Source: a virus. From it: a DNA stretch of 41,169 nucleotides. A program made the translations under genes and the position numbers. Positions 13,143-19,780 of the stretch are shown here, piece by piece (position 1 is the first letter of the stretch; each line of letters begins with the position of its first letter). Under the pieces are notes generated by a model, which saw nothing but the letters and a program-made list of their open reading frames with translations, searched no databases and was not told where the DNA came from. The stretch lies in the IMG/VR virus record IMGVR_UViG_3300006751_000029, positions 1 to 41,169 of that record; one strand, written 5' to 3'.

Positions 13143-13330
13143 AAATAAGAAAAAATAGTATAGTCAGACTTAACTATCAATTTGACAATGCAGTAGTGAC
13201 TGTCGATGATTACAGCATCGATGATGATGATGGCGATGGCAACGACAGACCCGTAATTGAGTTCAAACTCGAAGACGGAGATGGCTATTACGCATACTTT
13301 GACCAGATATCAAGAGTAGTCAAATACTAA
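13139..13330 (+). CDS. Early hypothetical protein, 63 aa
   Basis: No family recognised. The protein is a small strand-rich unit with a run of acidic residues (IDDDDGDGNDRP, about 24-36), perhaps a metal-binding loop, and an aromatic C-terminus (GYYAYFDQISRVVKY). GAGGAGGAATC lies ahead of the ATG, which overlaps the upstream stop by 4 bp. It resembles a small SH3-like barrel in length and strand pattern, but this is only an impression. Confidence 0.55.
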   Translation: MKIRKNSIVRLNYQFDNAVVTVDDYSIDDDDGDGNDRPVIEFKLEDGDGYYAYFDQISRVVKY

Positions 13331-13337
13331 AGTCGAA

Positions 13338-13380
13338 ACCCCAGAGCATTCTGGGGTCGCAGGGAACTGATCTACCCTGC
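13338..13380 (+). other. Two adjacent hairpins after the 63-residue gene
   Basis: ACCCCAGA (13338-13345) pairs with TCTGGGGT (13350-13357) around GCAT. GCAGGG (13359-13364) pairs with CCCTGC (13375-13380) around 10 nt. There is no T run after either, so they are not typical terminators. They occupy the same kind of place as the tRNA-like modules, between early genes and before a leader. Confidence 0.55.
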
Positions 13381-13405
13381 CTGAAGAAGACAGATCAATT
13401 AACAT

Positions 13406-13415
13406 AAACATGGAG
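13406..13415 (+). promoter_or_regulatory. Variant leader AAACATGGAG, copy 6
   Basis: Differs from the other copies by one base (A for T at the third position). The embedded ATG (13410) is in frame with the start at 13422. Confidence 0.6.
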
Positions 13416-13421
13416 AATAAA

Positions 13422-13907
13422 ATGGGATACACACATTATTGGTATACACCAGAGAACCTAGATAAAGCAAAGTGGAACAAGTTCAAAGATGAAGTGTCAG
13501 AACTCATCTCTGAAACTAAGTGTCTGCGTTTTGAATCTGATAGTCCAGACTCACCGACTGTATCAAGTCAGGCAATACGTTTCAATGGCATTGGCAGGAA
13601 CGGACACGAGACCCTGTACATACCCAGATGGAATGACCCAGAGTCACTTTATACTCAGGTCAATGAGAAGGGACTTATATTCAACTTCTGCAAAACTGCT
13701 TATAAACCATATGATCATTATGTCGTTGGCGTACTGATTTTATTGGAAAAGCACTTCGGCAGCCAGGTCGAAATTCGCTCGGATGGCGAGTGGGAAACAG
13801 TCAAATCTAGTTGGTACAAAGCAAGGCATGAACTTAGAAATGATAAGTATGATCTAGGAAATGATGAATGGGTAACATCAGAAAGGCTGTTAAACGCCCA
13901 AAAATAG
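13422..13907 (+). CDS. MGYTHYW-type conserved phage protein, 161 aa
   Basis: The N-terminus MGYTHYWYTPENLDKAKW and the later FNFCKTAYKPYDHYV segment (residues about 90-105) are hallmarks of a family I recognise from many phages with unknown function. The start at 13422 is supported because the family begins with MGYTHY, which rules out the in-frame ATG at 13410. The rest is alpha/beta with a helical middle (YVVGVLILLEKHFG). The conserved Cys, Lys and Tyr suggest a functional surface, but no activity is known to me. Confidence 0.75.
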   Translation: MGYTHYWYTPENLDKAKWNKFKDEVSELISETKCLRFESDSPDSPTVSSQAIRFNGIGRNGHETLYIPRWNDPESLYTQVNEKGLIFNFCKTAYKPYDHYVVGVLILLEKHFGSQVEIRSDGEWETVKSSWYKARHELRNDKYDLGNDEWVTSERLLNAQK

Positions 13908-13958
13908 CCTTTAAAGGCGATAAGTGGTGTGGAGCCTAGGGTATCTTAGGTTCCACAC
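13907..13958 (+). other. Palindrome and 12-bp stem-loop after the MGYTHYW gene
   Basis: GCCTTTAAAGGC (13907-13918) is a perfect palindrome starting at the last base of the stop codon. It is followed by a stem-loop of 12 bp (13927-13938 with 13947-13958; arms GTGTGGAGCCTA and TAGGTTCCACAC, one G-T pair) with an 8-nt loop. There is no T run. This may be an RNA processing or stability element, or an attenuator ahead of the promoter at 13991. Confidence 0.5.
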
Positions 13959-13990
13959 TTCTGGGATGTAAAACAAAAGATTTAAAGTAT

Positions 13991-14019
13991 TTGCACTTGA
14001 TAGTAATTTATGGTAACTT
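13991..14019 (+). promoter_or_regulatory. Candidate internal promoter
   Basis: TTGCAC (13991-13996) and TAACTT (14014-14019) are 17 bp apart, with TGG just before the -10 (extended -10 type). They lie ahead of the small gene at 14046 and behind the stem-loop that may end the previous unit. Confidence 0.4.
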
Positions 14020-14030
14020 ATGTAAACAAT

Positions 14031-14040
14031 AATCATGGAG
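14031..14040 (+). promoter_or_regulatory. AATCATGGAG leader, copy 7
   Basis: Ahead of the start at 14046. The embedded ATG is out of frame with it. Confidence 0.7.
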
Positions 14041-14045
14041 ATAAA

Positions 14046-14267
14046 ATGACAATATCAGAAATAAAGAAACGCACTCAGGAAACAGCACCATACTTTTTCA
14101 GCAAGGATACGATGAAGTTTTTTGGTCAAAGACTGTATGACTTTAAAGTAGAGAAACAGCCAGATGGCAGATATAAAGTATCAGCACCAAGTGGTGACAA
14201 TTGGGATGGCGATCATGAGACAGTACGCTATTTTAACCCAGATAACAATGAGTTAGAGACTAAGTAA
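14046..14267 (+). CDS. Conserved small phage protein, 73 aa (EIKKRTQETAPYFFS family)
   Basis: The sequence pattern TISEIKKRTQETAPYFFS, then FFGQ, KQPDGRYKVSAP, and VRYFNP near the end, is one I recognise from small phage proteins of unknown function. It is probably a two-strand, one-helix domain. The start at 14046 is chosen because of the leader and because the family begins with M-T-I/V. An in-frame ATG at 14010 would add 12 residues encoded by the leader. It precedes a 57-codon gene and the recombinase. Confidence 0.7.
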   Translation: MTISEIKKRTQETAPYFFSKDTMKFFGQRLYDFKVEKQPDGRYKVSAPSGDNWDGDHETVRYFNPDNNELETK

Positions 14268-14268
14268 C

Positions 14269-14442
14269 ATGAAAAATAAAAACATAATAGAGGCAATGAA
14301 AAGTATATTTATGCTTGGTTTTAGTGGGGCTGAATTTGAGATTTACGAAGATAGACTTGATTGCACACGCAAAGAGTTATTAGAGGCTGAAGACCTACTA
14401 AGAAAATTTATTGACCTCTGTGAAAAGAAACTAAAAGATTAA
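14269..14442 (+). CDS. Small helical hypothetical protein, 57 aa
   Basis: Read directly from the sequence. It begins MKNKNIIEAMKSIFMLGF one base after the previous stop and ends CEKKLKD. The C-terminal half (KELLEAEDLLRKFIDLCEKKL) is a long amphipathic helix, perhaps a coiled coil. There is no separate strong Shine-Dalgarno (only AGAG in the end of the previous gene), so it may be translated by coupling. The stop is 2 bp before the recombinase ATG. Confidence 0.55.
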   Translation: MKNKNIIEAMKSIFMLGFSGAEFEIYEDRLDCTRKELLEAEDLLRKFIDLCEKKLKD

Positions 14443-14444
14443 TC

Positions 14445-15011
14445 ATGACTGTACAACCAATTAAAGACCCCAGAAAGATCAAAAGAATGATCGCAGTCCT
14501 TGAGAAATCAAATCCAAGGAATGTACTTATGTTCAGAGTAGGGCTTAATACTATACTAAGAATCCAAGACATTCTGGATCTCAGGGTCAGCGACATATTT
14601 CATCCAGATGGATCTTTCAAAGAGTATCTATCTCTATTTGAAAGAAAGACCAAGAAGAGTAAAGCTATCAAGTTAAATAGCCTGATCAGGATAGAGATCA
14701 AAAAGTTTGTAGATCGTTATGATCTGAAAGAAGATGATTATATATTCTTCTCACTACACAATCCTGCAAGAAACTTAGATCGAGTGGAGGCATGGAGGAT
14801 CTTAAAAAAAGCCTCTGATAAAGCAGGTATAGAAAATTTCGGTACTCATTCAATGAGGAAAACTTTAGCATGGACAATCTACCAGAAGACCAAAGACATA
14901 TCTCTGGTAATGTATATGCTGAATCATCAAAGCCCCACAGCTACAATGAAGTATCTGGGGTTAGTACAGGACTCTATCGATAAGACATACGAAGAGTTCG
15001 CAATCGGATAA
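14445..15011 (+). CDS. Tyrosine recombinase, catalytic domain only
   Basis: The 188-residue protein carries the full catalytic set: Arg39 (ILRIQDILDL), a beta-hairpin Lys at about 70-71 (KTKKSK), His135 and Arg138 (THSMRKT), His161 (LNHQS) and nucleophile Tyr170 (KYLG). It lacks the N-terminal core-binding domain of lambda-type integrases, so it is about half their usual length and closer in size to invertase-like family members. Possible roles are integration, dimer resolution or DNA inversion. It lies among early genes, not next to an obvious repressor or attachment site. Confidence 0.85.
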   Translation: MTVQPIKDPRKIKRMIAVLEKSNPRNVLMFRVGLNTILRIQDILDLRVSDIFHPDGSFKEYLSLFERKTKKSKAIKLNSLIRIEIKKFVDRYDLKEDDYIFFSLHNPARNLDRVEAWRILKKASDKAGIENFGTHSMRKTLAWTIYQKTKDISLVMYMLNHQSPTATMKYLGLVQDSIDKTYEEFAIG

Positions 15012-15019
15012 TCATGGAG
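15010..15019 (+). promoter_or_regulatory. AATCATGGAG leader, copy 8
   Basis: Overlaps the last codon and stop of the recombinase gene and precedes the start at 15028. The embedded ATG is out of frame. Confidence 0.7.
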
Positions 15020-15027
15020 GTTATAAA

Positions 15028-15393
15028 ATGAGAAAAATAAATAATGTACGCATCACAATTAAAGACATTACTGAGGCACTGCATACTATTCATCAGGGTT
15101 ATCTGGATGCACACTTCGACTCTGAGGAATATTATAGATTAACTTATACAGGAGATCTGGACACAGAGGATCGTGGTATCGAAGTTAGGTTACAGGTAGT
15201 GGATGATACTTATCATGTACTGTCTGGAGATCCTCAGTACGATACTGACCACAGAGGATTCTGGGGCTGTGCTTTTATTCCTGTTGGATATGGTATGAAC
15301 AATCATCACAAGTTTAACTTAGAGCGAAAGTTAAAAAAAGTAGCTAGAGAATTAATCGATGATGCCTGTGAGAATTATTGGGAACTTAAATAA
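15028..15393 (+). CDS. Hypothetical protein, 121 aa
   Basis: No family recognised. The protein is alpha/beta with an acidic centre (DLDTEDRGIEVRLQVVDDTYHVLSGDPQYDTDHRG is spread over residues about 49-83). It has a His and aromatic patch (HRGFWGCAF) and a basic helix near the end (FNLERKLKKVARELIDDACENYW). GGAGG lies 8 nt before the ATG. It is the last gene before a terminator-like hairpin at 15421, so it closes the first rightward block. Confidence 0.62.
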   Translation: MRKINNVRITIKDITEALHTIHQGYLDAHFDSEEYYRLTYTGDLDTEDRGIEVRLQVVDDTYHVLSGDPQYDTDHRGFWGCAFIPVGYGMNNHHKFNLERKLKKVARELIDDACENYWELK

Positions 15394-15420
15394 AATATAG
15401 AAGAGTACGCATCCCCCAAG

Positions 15421-15478
15421 CCCCCTGCTTTAACATAATGGACTTCGCAAATCCTTTACAGTTGGCAGGGGGTTTTTT
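15421..15478 (+). terminator. Terminator-like hairpin with T run
   Basis: CCCCCTGC (15421-15428) pairs with GCAGGGGG (15465-15472) and is followed by TTTTTTAT. The loop is unusually long at 36 nt and can hold further structure. It lies after the 121-residue gene and before the HTH gene at 15506. It should end or attenuate transcription of the first early block. Confidence 0.7.
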
Positions 15479-15505
15479 ATATTCAGGGATCAAATAGAGG
15501 TATAT

Positions 15506-16117
15506 ATGAGCGATTTAAAGAAAATGGATGAGTCCAGAGCAAATAAAATCATAGAACAAGTCCAAGAAGAACAAGCCCAGAAAGAAATAAATGATATTAA
15601 AGAAAAAGGCAAATCAATTGGTTTGTCTATGGAGGGGTTCAGTGATCTGGATGTACCTGTAGATCAGGCTCCGCTGCTACAGCCTATTAATGGCAAATAT
15701 AGAATAGACCAACAGCACTTCGCTTTAATGTTTCTGGAAGTATTCCAAAGAGAAAGCCCTATGACAGGGGATCTAATTCCTATGTACGCTCATGTTGCGA
15801 GGATGCTAGACATACCGAAGACCACCCTGAAACAGTGGTGGAAACGCAAAGAAGAGATCCAGGCTCAACAATCAACCATGATGAATAAGGGAATGGATTA
15901 TCTGGGCACAAACTTCATGGTAGAAATGATACGCATGACTCAGGCTATGTCTACAATAGATTATACTGAGATGCTCAATGGCAAACCTGCAGACGTTAAA
16001 AACTTTATTACTTTATTAAATACTCTGGTAAATAAGATCAGATTACTTACAAACCAATCGACCAATAATGTGGCTCATGAGCATAGAGTTCAGATGGTTA
16101 TTCCAGATTCCGATTGA
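15506..16117 (+). CDS. HTH DNA-binding protein, candidate terminase small subunit
   Basis: The 203-residue protein starts with a charged coiled-coil-like segment (residues about 1-35). It has a homeodomain-like HTH in the middle (about 100-122, MYAHVARMLDIPKTTLKQWWKR) and a helical C-terminal part. This arrangement occurs in small terminase subunits and in some replication or transcription regulators. No other small-subunit candidate is seen near the large terminase, which makes this protein a candidate despite its location in the early unit. The alternative is an origin- or operator-binding regulator. Confidence 0.45.
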   Translation: MSDLKKMDESRANKIIEQVQEEQAQKEINDIKEKGKSIGLSMEGFSDLDVPVDQAPLLQPINGKYRIDQQHFALMFLEVFQRESPMTGDLIPMYAHVARMLDIPKTTLKQWWKRKEEIQAQQSTMMNKGMDYLGTNFMVEMIRMTQAMSTIDYTEMLNGKPADVKNFITLLNTLVNKIRLLTNQSTNNVAHEHRVQMVIPDSD

Positions 16118-16142
16118 CAATAAATGTAAACTGATGTAATTT
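16114..16142 (+). promoter_or_regulatory. Promoter for the recombination genes
   Basis: TTGACA (16114-16119) and TAATTT (16137-16142) are 17 bp apart, with TG directly ahead of the -10. The -35 overlaps the stop codon of the HTH gene. It should start a transcript covering the exonuclease and annealing genes. Confidence 0.55.
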
Positions 16143-16163
16143 CTAATTATAATTTGTTAACTA

Positions 16164-16173
16164 AATCATGGAG
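16164..16173 (+). promoter_or_regulatory. AATCATGGAG leader, copy 9
   Basis: Ahead of the exonuclease start at 16179. It is the last copy in the rightward unit, and later genes use tight overlaps instead. Confidence 0.7.
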
Positions 16174-16178
16174 TTTAC

Positions 16179-17111
16179 ATGAAATATAGAAAAGCACCTG
16201 ACAACTATACTGATTGGTTGCAGGACAGATCAGACAATCCATCCATCGGTGCATCAGCATCAGCTAGTATCTTAGGATTAAATCCTTGGCATTCCGAAGT
16301 AGATCTATGGGATGATCTAGTAAATGGTATAAAACCACAAGATGATAATCTGGCTATGTGGCTAGGCAGGGAGATGGAGCCTATAATTAAAAAGCTATTT
16401 ATGGATAAGACAGGACTGAAGGTATTAAATGATAACAAGATCAGGATTGATGAAGAGTATCATTTTTTAACGACAAATTTGGATGGAATGGTGGTCGGTG
16501 AGGGTGTTCCTGTTGAATATAAAACTACAGGTATGCCTTGGAATGGGGATATACCTGATCACTATTTTGTCCAGATACAGCACCAGATGATGGTTACAGA
16601 AAGTCCATCTATCTATTTTGTATCTTTATCTCTGGGGCAAAGGAAAGAATTGATCGTGGAAAAATACAGTCGCAACGATGAGTTCATTGCTGATATGAGA
16701 TCTTCTTTGGTGAACTTCTGGAACAATCATGTTGTCACAGAAATACCACCAGAGCCTAAAAGTGTAGAAGATGCTAAAAAGATATTTGATGTTGTAGAGC
16801 CTGAGTCTTCAGCTATGGCACAGCCAGAAGATCAATTAGTCTGGTCATCATTGACAGATTTAAAGAGACAGAAGGTTGAACTTGAAAAACAGATTAAGGC
16901 TCATCAGCTTGATATCATGAAGAGACTGGGAGACAGGGAGTCTCTGGTGGATCAGCATGGTCAGACTTTAGTTACATGGAAAAAGACTAAAGACTCTCAG
17001 GTGTTTGATGTCAAGGGATTTGAAAAAGACAATCCAGAGTTATATAATAAATATAAAAAAACCAGAAACGGATATAGACGTTTCACAATTAAAGAGGTTA
17101 TCAATGGTTGA
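16179..17111 (+). CDS. YqaJ-type viral recombination exonuclease
   Basis: The 310-residue protein should degrade one strand of linear double-stranded DNA to make 3' overhangs for the annealing protein encoded next. Catalytic features of the YqaJ/lambda-exonuclease fold are visible: Glu65 in LGREMEP, Asp102 in TTNLDG, Glu113 and Lys115 in VEYKTT, and a Gln-rich helix at about 132-137 (VQIQHQMM). A coiled coil at about 215-250 follows the nuclease. The stop overlaps the RecT start by 8 bp, the expected coupling of the pair. Confidence 0.88.
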   Translation: MKYRKAPDNYTDWLQDRSDNPSIGASASASILGLNPWHSEVDLWDDLVNGIKPQDDNLAMWLGREMEPIIKKLFMDKTGLKVLNDNKIRIDEEYHFLTTNLDGMVVGEGVPVEYKTTGMPWNGDIPDHYFVQIQHQMMVTESPSIYFVSLSLGQRKELIVEKYSRNDEFIADMRSSLVNFWNNHVVTEIPPEPKSVEDAKKIFDVVEPESSAMAQPEDQLVWSSLTDLKRQKVELEKQIKAHQLDIMKRLGDRESLVDQHGQTLVTWKKTKDSQVFDVKGFEKDNPELYNKYKKTRNGYRRFTIKEVING

Positions 17112-18012
17112 TATAAAAAAAGCAAAAACAGAGTCCAGGTTGCTAACAAAAGAACAAGCAAGTCTGAAGACTACAGTACAAGGTAAAGAGTTCTATGAAC
17201 AGATCAGGAATGCTCTTCCACAGGGTGGACTAACAGCTAGGAGATATATCTCTGCCTGTTTAACTGCTCTGGCTGTTACACCCAAGTTAATGCAGTGTAA
17301 ACCTTCATCAGTATTAAAGGCGTTTATGGAGTCAGCACGGTACGGTCTGGAGCCTAACTCACCACTGAGTGAGGCAGCACTTATTCCTTTTGGGAATACA
17401 GTACAATTCCTGATCGAGTATCGTGGCATGATGAAACTAGCCTGGAATACAGGACTTTTAAACAGTCTTGATTTTGATAAGGTTTGTGAGAATGATCATT
17501 TTGTATATAATAAAGGCAAGGGTATTCAGTTTGAGCATACTCCAAATTTAAAAGGAGATCGTGGTGAAGCATATGCTTACTACGCTATTGCTGAACTAAA
17601 GAATAATGGTTATGCACTTCATGTGATGAGCAAGGATGAGATCTTGAAACACGCCAAGCATTTTAGCAGGGCTTTCAAACAGAAGAACTCTCCTTGGCAG
17701 ACAGATTTTGATGCTATGGCGTATAAAACTGTGATCAGGCAATTATGTGATAAGAAACTGCCCAAAGCTACGACTGAACAGTCTTTGTTGCTGAACGAGG
17801 CTGCTCATATCGATGACTTTGTCGATAACAAGGTTATTGTCGATGAAGATTATCATGTCGATATAGAACCAGAAGTAGAGGTAGTTAAAGAGGAGCCTCA
17901 AATAGAGGAGCCTAAGATAGAAGAACCCAAACATGAGGACTTTATTTCTCCGAATGATCCTGGTGATGAGCATCAGGAGGTTCAGACAGAGATCGCAGAA
18001 ATAGAAGGTTAG
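17104..18012 (+). CDS. recT: RecT-family single-strand annealing protein
   Basis: I start at 17104 (MVDIKKAKTESRL) because AAAGAGG precedes it. An earlier in-frame ATG at 17005 lies inside the exonuclease gene. This gives 302 residues. RecT features include RYISACLTAL, SVLKAFMESARYGLEPN, and the FLIEYRGMMKLA segment typical of the family core, followed by a basic region. The last 60 residues are disordered and acidic with repeated EEPK-type units (about 258-280). Such tails can contact SSB or the exonuclease. The pair should carry out replication-linked recombination. Confidence 0.9.
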   Translation: MVDIKKAKTESRLLTKEQASLKTTVQGKEFYEQIRNALPQGGLTARRYISACLTALAVTPKLMQCKPSSVLKAFMESARYGLEPNSPLSEAALIPFGNTVQFLIEYRGMMKLAWNTGLLNSLDFDKVCENDHFVYNKGKGIQFEHTPNLKGDRGEAYAYYAIAELKNNGYALHVMSKDEILKHAKHFSRAFKQKNSPWQTDFDAMAYKTVIRQLCDKKLPKATTEQSLLLNEAAHIDDFVDNKVIVDEDYHVDIEPEVEVVKEEPQIEEPKIEEPKHEDFISPNDPGDEHQEVQTEIAEIEG

Positions 18013-18038
18013 ATCAACTGATCTGATTCTTCTCCAAG

Positions 18039-18072
18039 GTTGGGGTGGGTCACTCCATGAACCTGCCCCAAC
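18039..18072 (+). repeat. Imperfect stem-loop ahead of the zinc-ribbon gene
   Basis: GTTGGGG (18039-18045) pairs with CCCCAAC (18066-18072), with a further GGT/ACC pairing inside across a TG/TG internal loop. It contains GGGTGGGTCAC, shared with 9870-9880. It sits between recT and a gene that has no visible Shine-Dalgarno, so it may influence translation there. No T run follows. Confidence 0.5.
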
Positions 18073-18084
18073 TACCACATACCA

Positions 18085-18357
18085 ATGGACGAAGATAATA
18101 AATCAATTATTGAATGGATTTTATTCAGGACGAGGGACACATATTCCAAACAGATCCTACGCAATAAAGCCAATGCAAGAGTCCCCAGATTGAAAGTAGA
18201 TGAACATATTAAATATTGTAAAGGGTGCAAAACTACATGGTATGAACATAAAATGGGTGGATCTTATACAGGCAAATGGAGCCACAATATAAGAGACAGT
18301 ATGCCGACAATAGGGAAAAAAAGAGAATTGTGTCCTGACTGTAGGGATGCTAAGTGA
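18085..18357 (+). CDS. Zinc-ribbon-type protein, 90 aa
   Basis: Two Cys pairs, CKGC at about residues 45-48 and CPDC at about 83-86, form a likely zinc ribbon. The N-terminal part is helical and basic. The start ATG at 18085 has no recognisable ribosome binding site, and a stem-loop lies just upstream. The stop overlaps the next gene. Small zinc-ribbon proteins in recombination operons often bind DNA or a nuclease partner, but that is inference from position. Confidence 0.6.
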   Translation: MDEDNKSIIEWILFRTRDTYSKQILRNKANARVPRLKVDEHIKYCKGCKTTWYEHKMGGSYTGKWSHNIRDSMPTIGKKRELCPDCRDAK

Positions 18358-18803
18358 AATTTGCTGAGGCACTTGCTGATGGCAAAGGTTCAGAGAGAAT
18401 TGTATTATATATTATTAAAAAGAAATATAGCACAGCATTCATCAGGGATGGATATAGTAAGGAATATGATATCGCTATACCAGAAATAGATAAAACCATA
18501 GAAGTTAAAAAAGATTTCAAATCCCAGGAAACAGGGAACATTGTTATTGAAACATCAATGAATGGGCAGCGTTCTGGATTGTCTACGACCCAAGCAGATT
18601 GGTGGGTATTTCATCCAGAGCCTACAGAACTGATCTGGATCACACCAGAGACTATAAAAGATATGATAGATATTGAAAATTATAAAGAAGTTGAATTTAC
18701 AGGTGCTGGAGATAAAGCAAGTAAAACAGCTTATTTAATTTTAAAAGAACATTTAGTATTATATTCAATTAGAAAACAGGACATTAGTAATTACATTGCG
18801 TAA
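18354..18803 (+). CDS. PD-(D/E)XK endonuclease-like protein, 149 aa
   Basis: Asp39 (KEYDIAIPE), then Glu50 and Lys52 in TIEVKK, give the PD-(D/E)XK pattern. The next strand carries NIVIET, typical of small phage nucleases of this fold. The C-terminal part is mixed and ends in a helix. It overlaps both neighbours by a few bases and sits directly before the Holliday-junction resolvase gene. It could process branched or flapped intermediates, or act on host DNA. Confidence 0.68.
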   Translation: MKFAEALADGKGSERIVLYIIKKKYSTAFIRDGYSKEYDIAIPEIDKTIEVKKDFKSQETGNIVIETSMNGQRSGLSTTQADWWVFHPEPTELIWITPETIKDMIDIENYKEVEFTGAGDKASKTAYLILKEHLVLYSIRKQDISNYIA

Positions 18804-19227
18804 AATTAAATTAGTTGTACAACAAAGCCCAAAACCACAGAAAAGACACAGGCATACAAGCAAAGGATGGACATATGATCCCTCATCTGGGGATAAAAAG
18901 GCGTTTATTCTAATGCTACGCTCAGAAGCCTCAATAAAGCCCTTTAATGGAGCAATTACTGTTAAGATTAGGTTTGCTATGCCTTACCCGAAGAAATACT
19001 TCAGAACAGGTAAATTTAAAGGTCAATTAAAACCAAATGCTCCTTTTGAATTTATAAACAGACCTGACATAGATAACCTGCTTAAATTCGTGATGGATGC
19101 AGGTAATAAAGTGCTTTGGCATGATGATTGCCAGATCTGGAAGGTAACAATGGAGAAAGTATACAGCCTGGAACCAGGTACAGAGATAATCGTGGAGGAA
19201 ACAGATGAGTCATTTCAAAAAGATTAA
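18796..19227 (+). CDS. rusA: RusA-type Holliday junction resolvase
   Basis: The 143-residue protein contains the RusA signature RPDIDNLLKFVMDA (residues 89-102), with catalytic Asp91 and Asp93 and a later WHDD (Asp110/Asp111). The N-terminal PKPQKRHRH segment is the basic DNA-contact strand of the family. It starts with TTG inside the previous gene. RusA cuts four-way junctions, which would clear branched DNA before packaging. Length is normal for the family. It overlaps the helicase-loader gene by 23 bp. Confidence 0.87.
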   Translation: MRKIKLVVQQSPKPQKRHRHTSKGWTYDPSSGDKKAFILMLRSEASIKPFNGAITVKIRFAMPYPKKYFRTGKFKGQLKPNAPFEFINRPDIDNLLKFVMDAGNKVLWHDDCQIWKVTMEKVYSLEPGTEIIVEETDESFQKD

Positions 19228-19780
19228 AGATCCTTTAAATAAATTTAAAAAAGGATACCAGAGAAATAATCCTAACCTGCTGAAACATTTAGAAAGCAAA
19301 CTAATCAATGGTGAGCCTTTTCATTATTTGTTTCTAGGTTCTGTTGGCTGTGGCAAAACCTATCTGGCTAGACATATAATGTATTATAGTTCAACTCGTT
19401 GGGAATATATTAAAGTATATAAATTCTATCAGGAATATTTGGGCATTATTGGCAGTAATGCCTATGATAAATTTGATGCACTTCGATCACATAGTGTGCC
19501 TATGCAATCTGAATCATTATTGATTGATGATCTGGGGAATGAGAAACCATCTACAGAAGCAGCACATGATTACCTTGGTGGTTTAATCGAAAGAAGGTAT
19601 GACTACCTGGAACGCAAAGCGGATATAAGCAGGACTATTATTACTACGAATTTAAATGGTGATCAAATAGATGATATTTACGGATCTAGAGTATTAGACA
19701 GGATCAAGCAGTACTTTATTATCTGCAAATTTAATGATATCAGTTTCAGGGATAAGAAAAAAGAGATAATCTCAGGTTAA
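19205..19780 (+). CDS. DnaC/IstB-like helicase loader ATPase
   Basis: The 191-residue AAA+ protein has Walker A GSVGCGKT (45-52), Walker B LLIDD (105-109), a sensor TTN (147-149) and arginines in YGSRVLDRI (Arg162, Arg166) that match the DnaC/IstB pattern. No DNA-binding domain is added at the N-terminus, which has only a basic segment. It should load host replicative helicase at the phage origin, in line with the lack of a phage helicase. It ends the rightward unit and overlaps the oppositely oriented next gene by 4 bp. Confidence 0.82.
   Translation: MSHFKKIKDPLNKFKKGYQRNNPNLLKHLESKLINGEPFHYLFLGSVGCGKTYLARHIMYYSSTRWEYIKVYKFYQEYLGIIGSNAYDKFDALRSHSVPMQSESLLIDDLGNEKPSTEAAHDYLGGLIERRYDYLERKADISRTIITTNLNGDQIDDIYGSRVLDRIKQYFIICKFNDISFRDKKKEIISG

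Noticed and set aside
15431-15464. Third tRNA-like T arm inside the terminator loop (GGACTTCGCAAATCC)
   Set aside because: The stem is only 3 bp and the loop does not fit the T-loop consensus.
17005-17103. Longer start for the RecT gene
   Set aside because: The extra residues lie within the exonuclease gene and do not resemble RecT. AAAGAGG marks the start at 17104.
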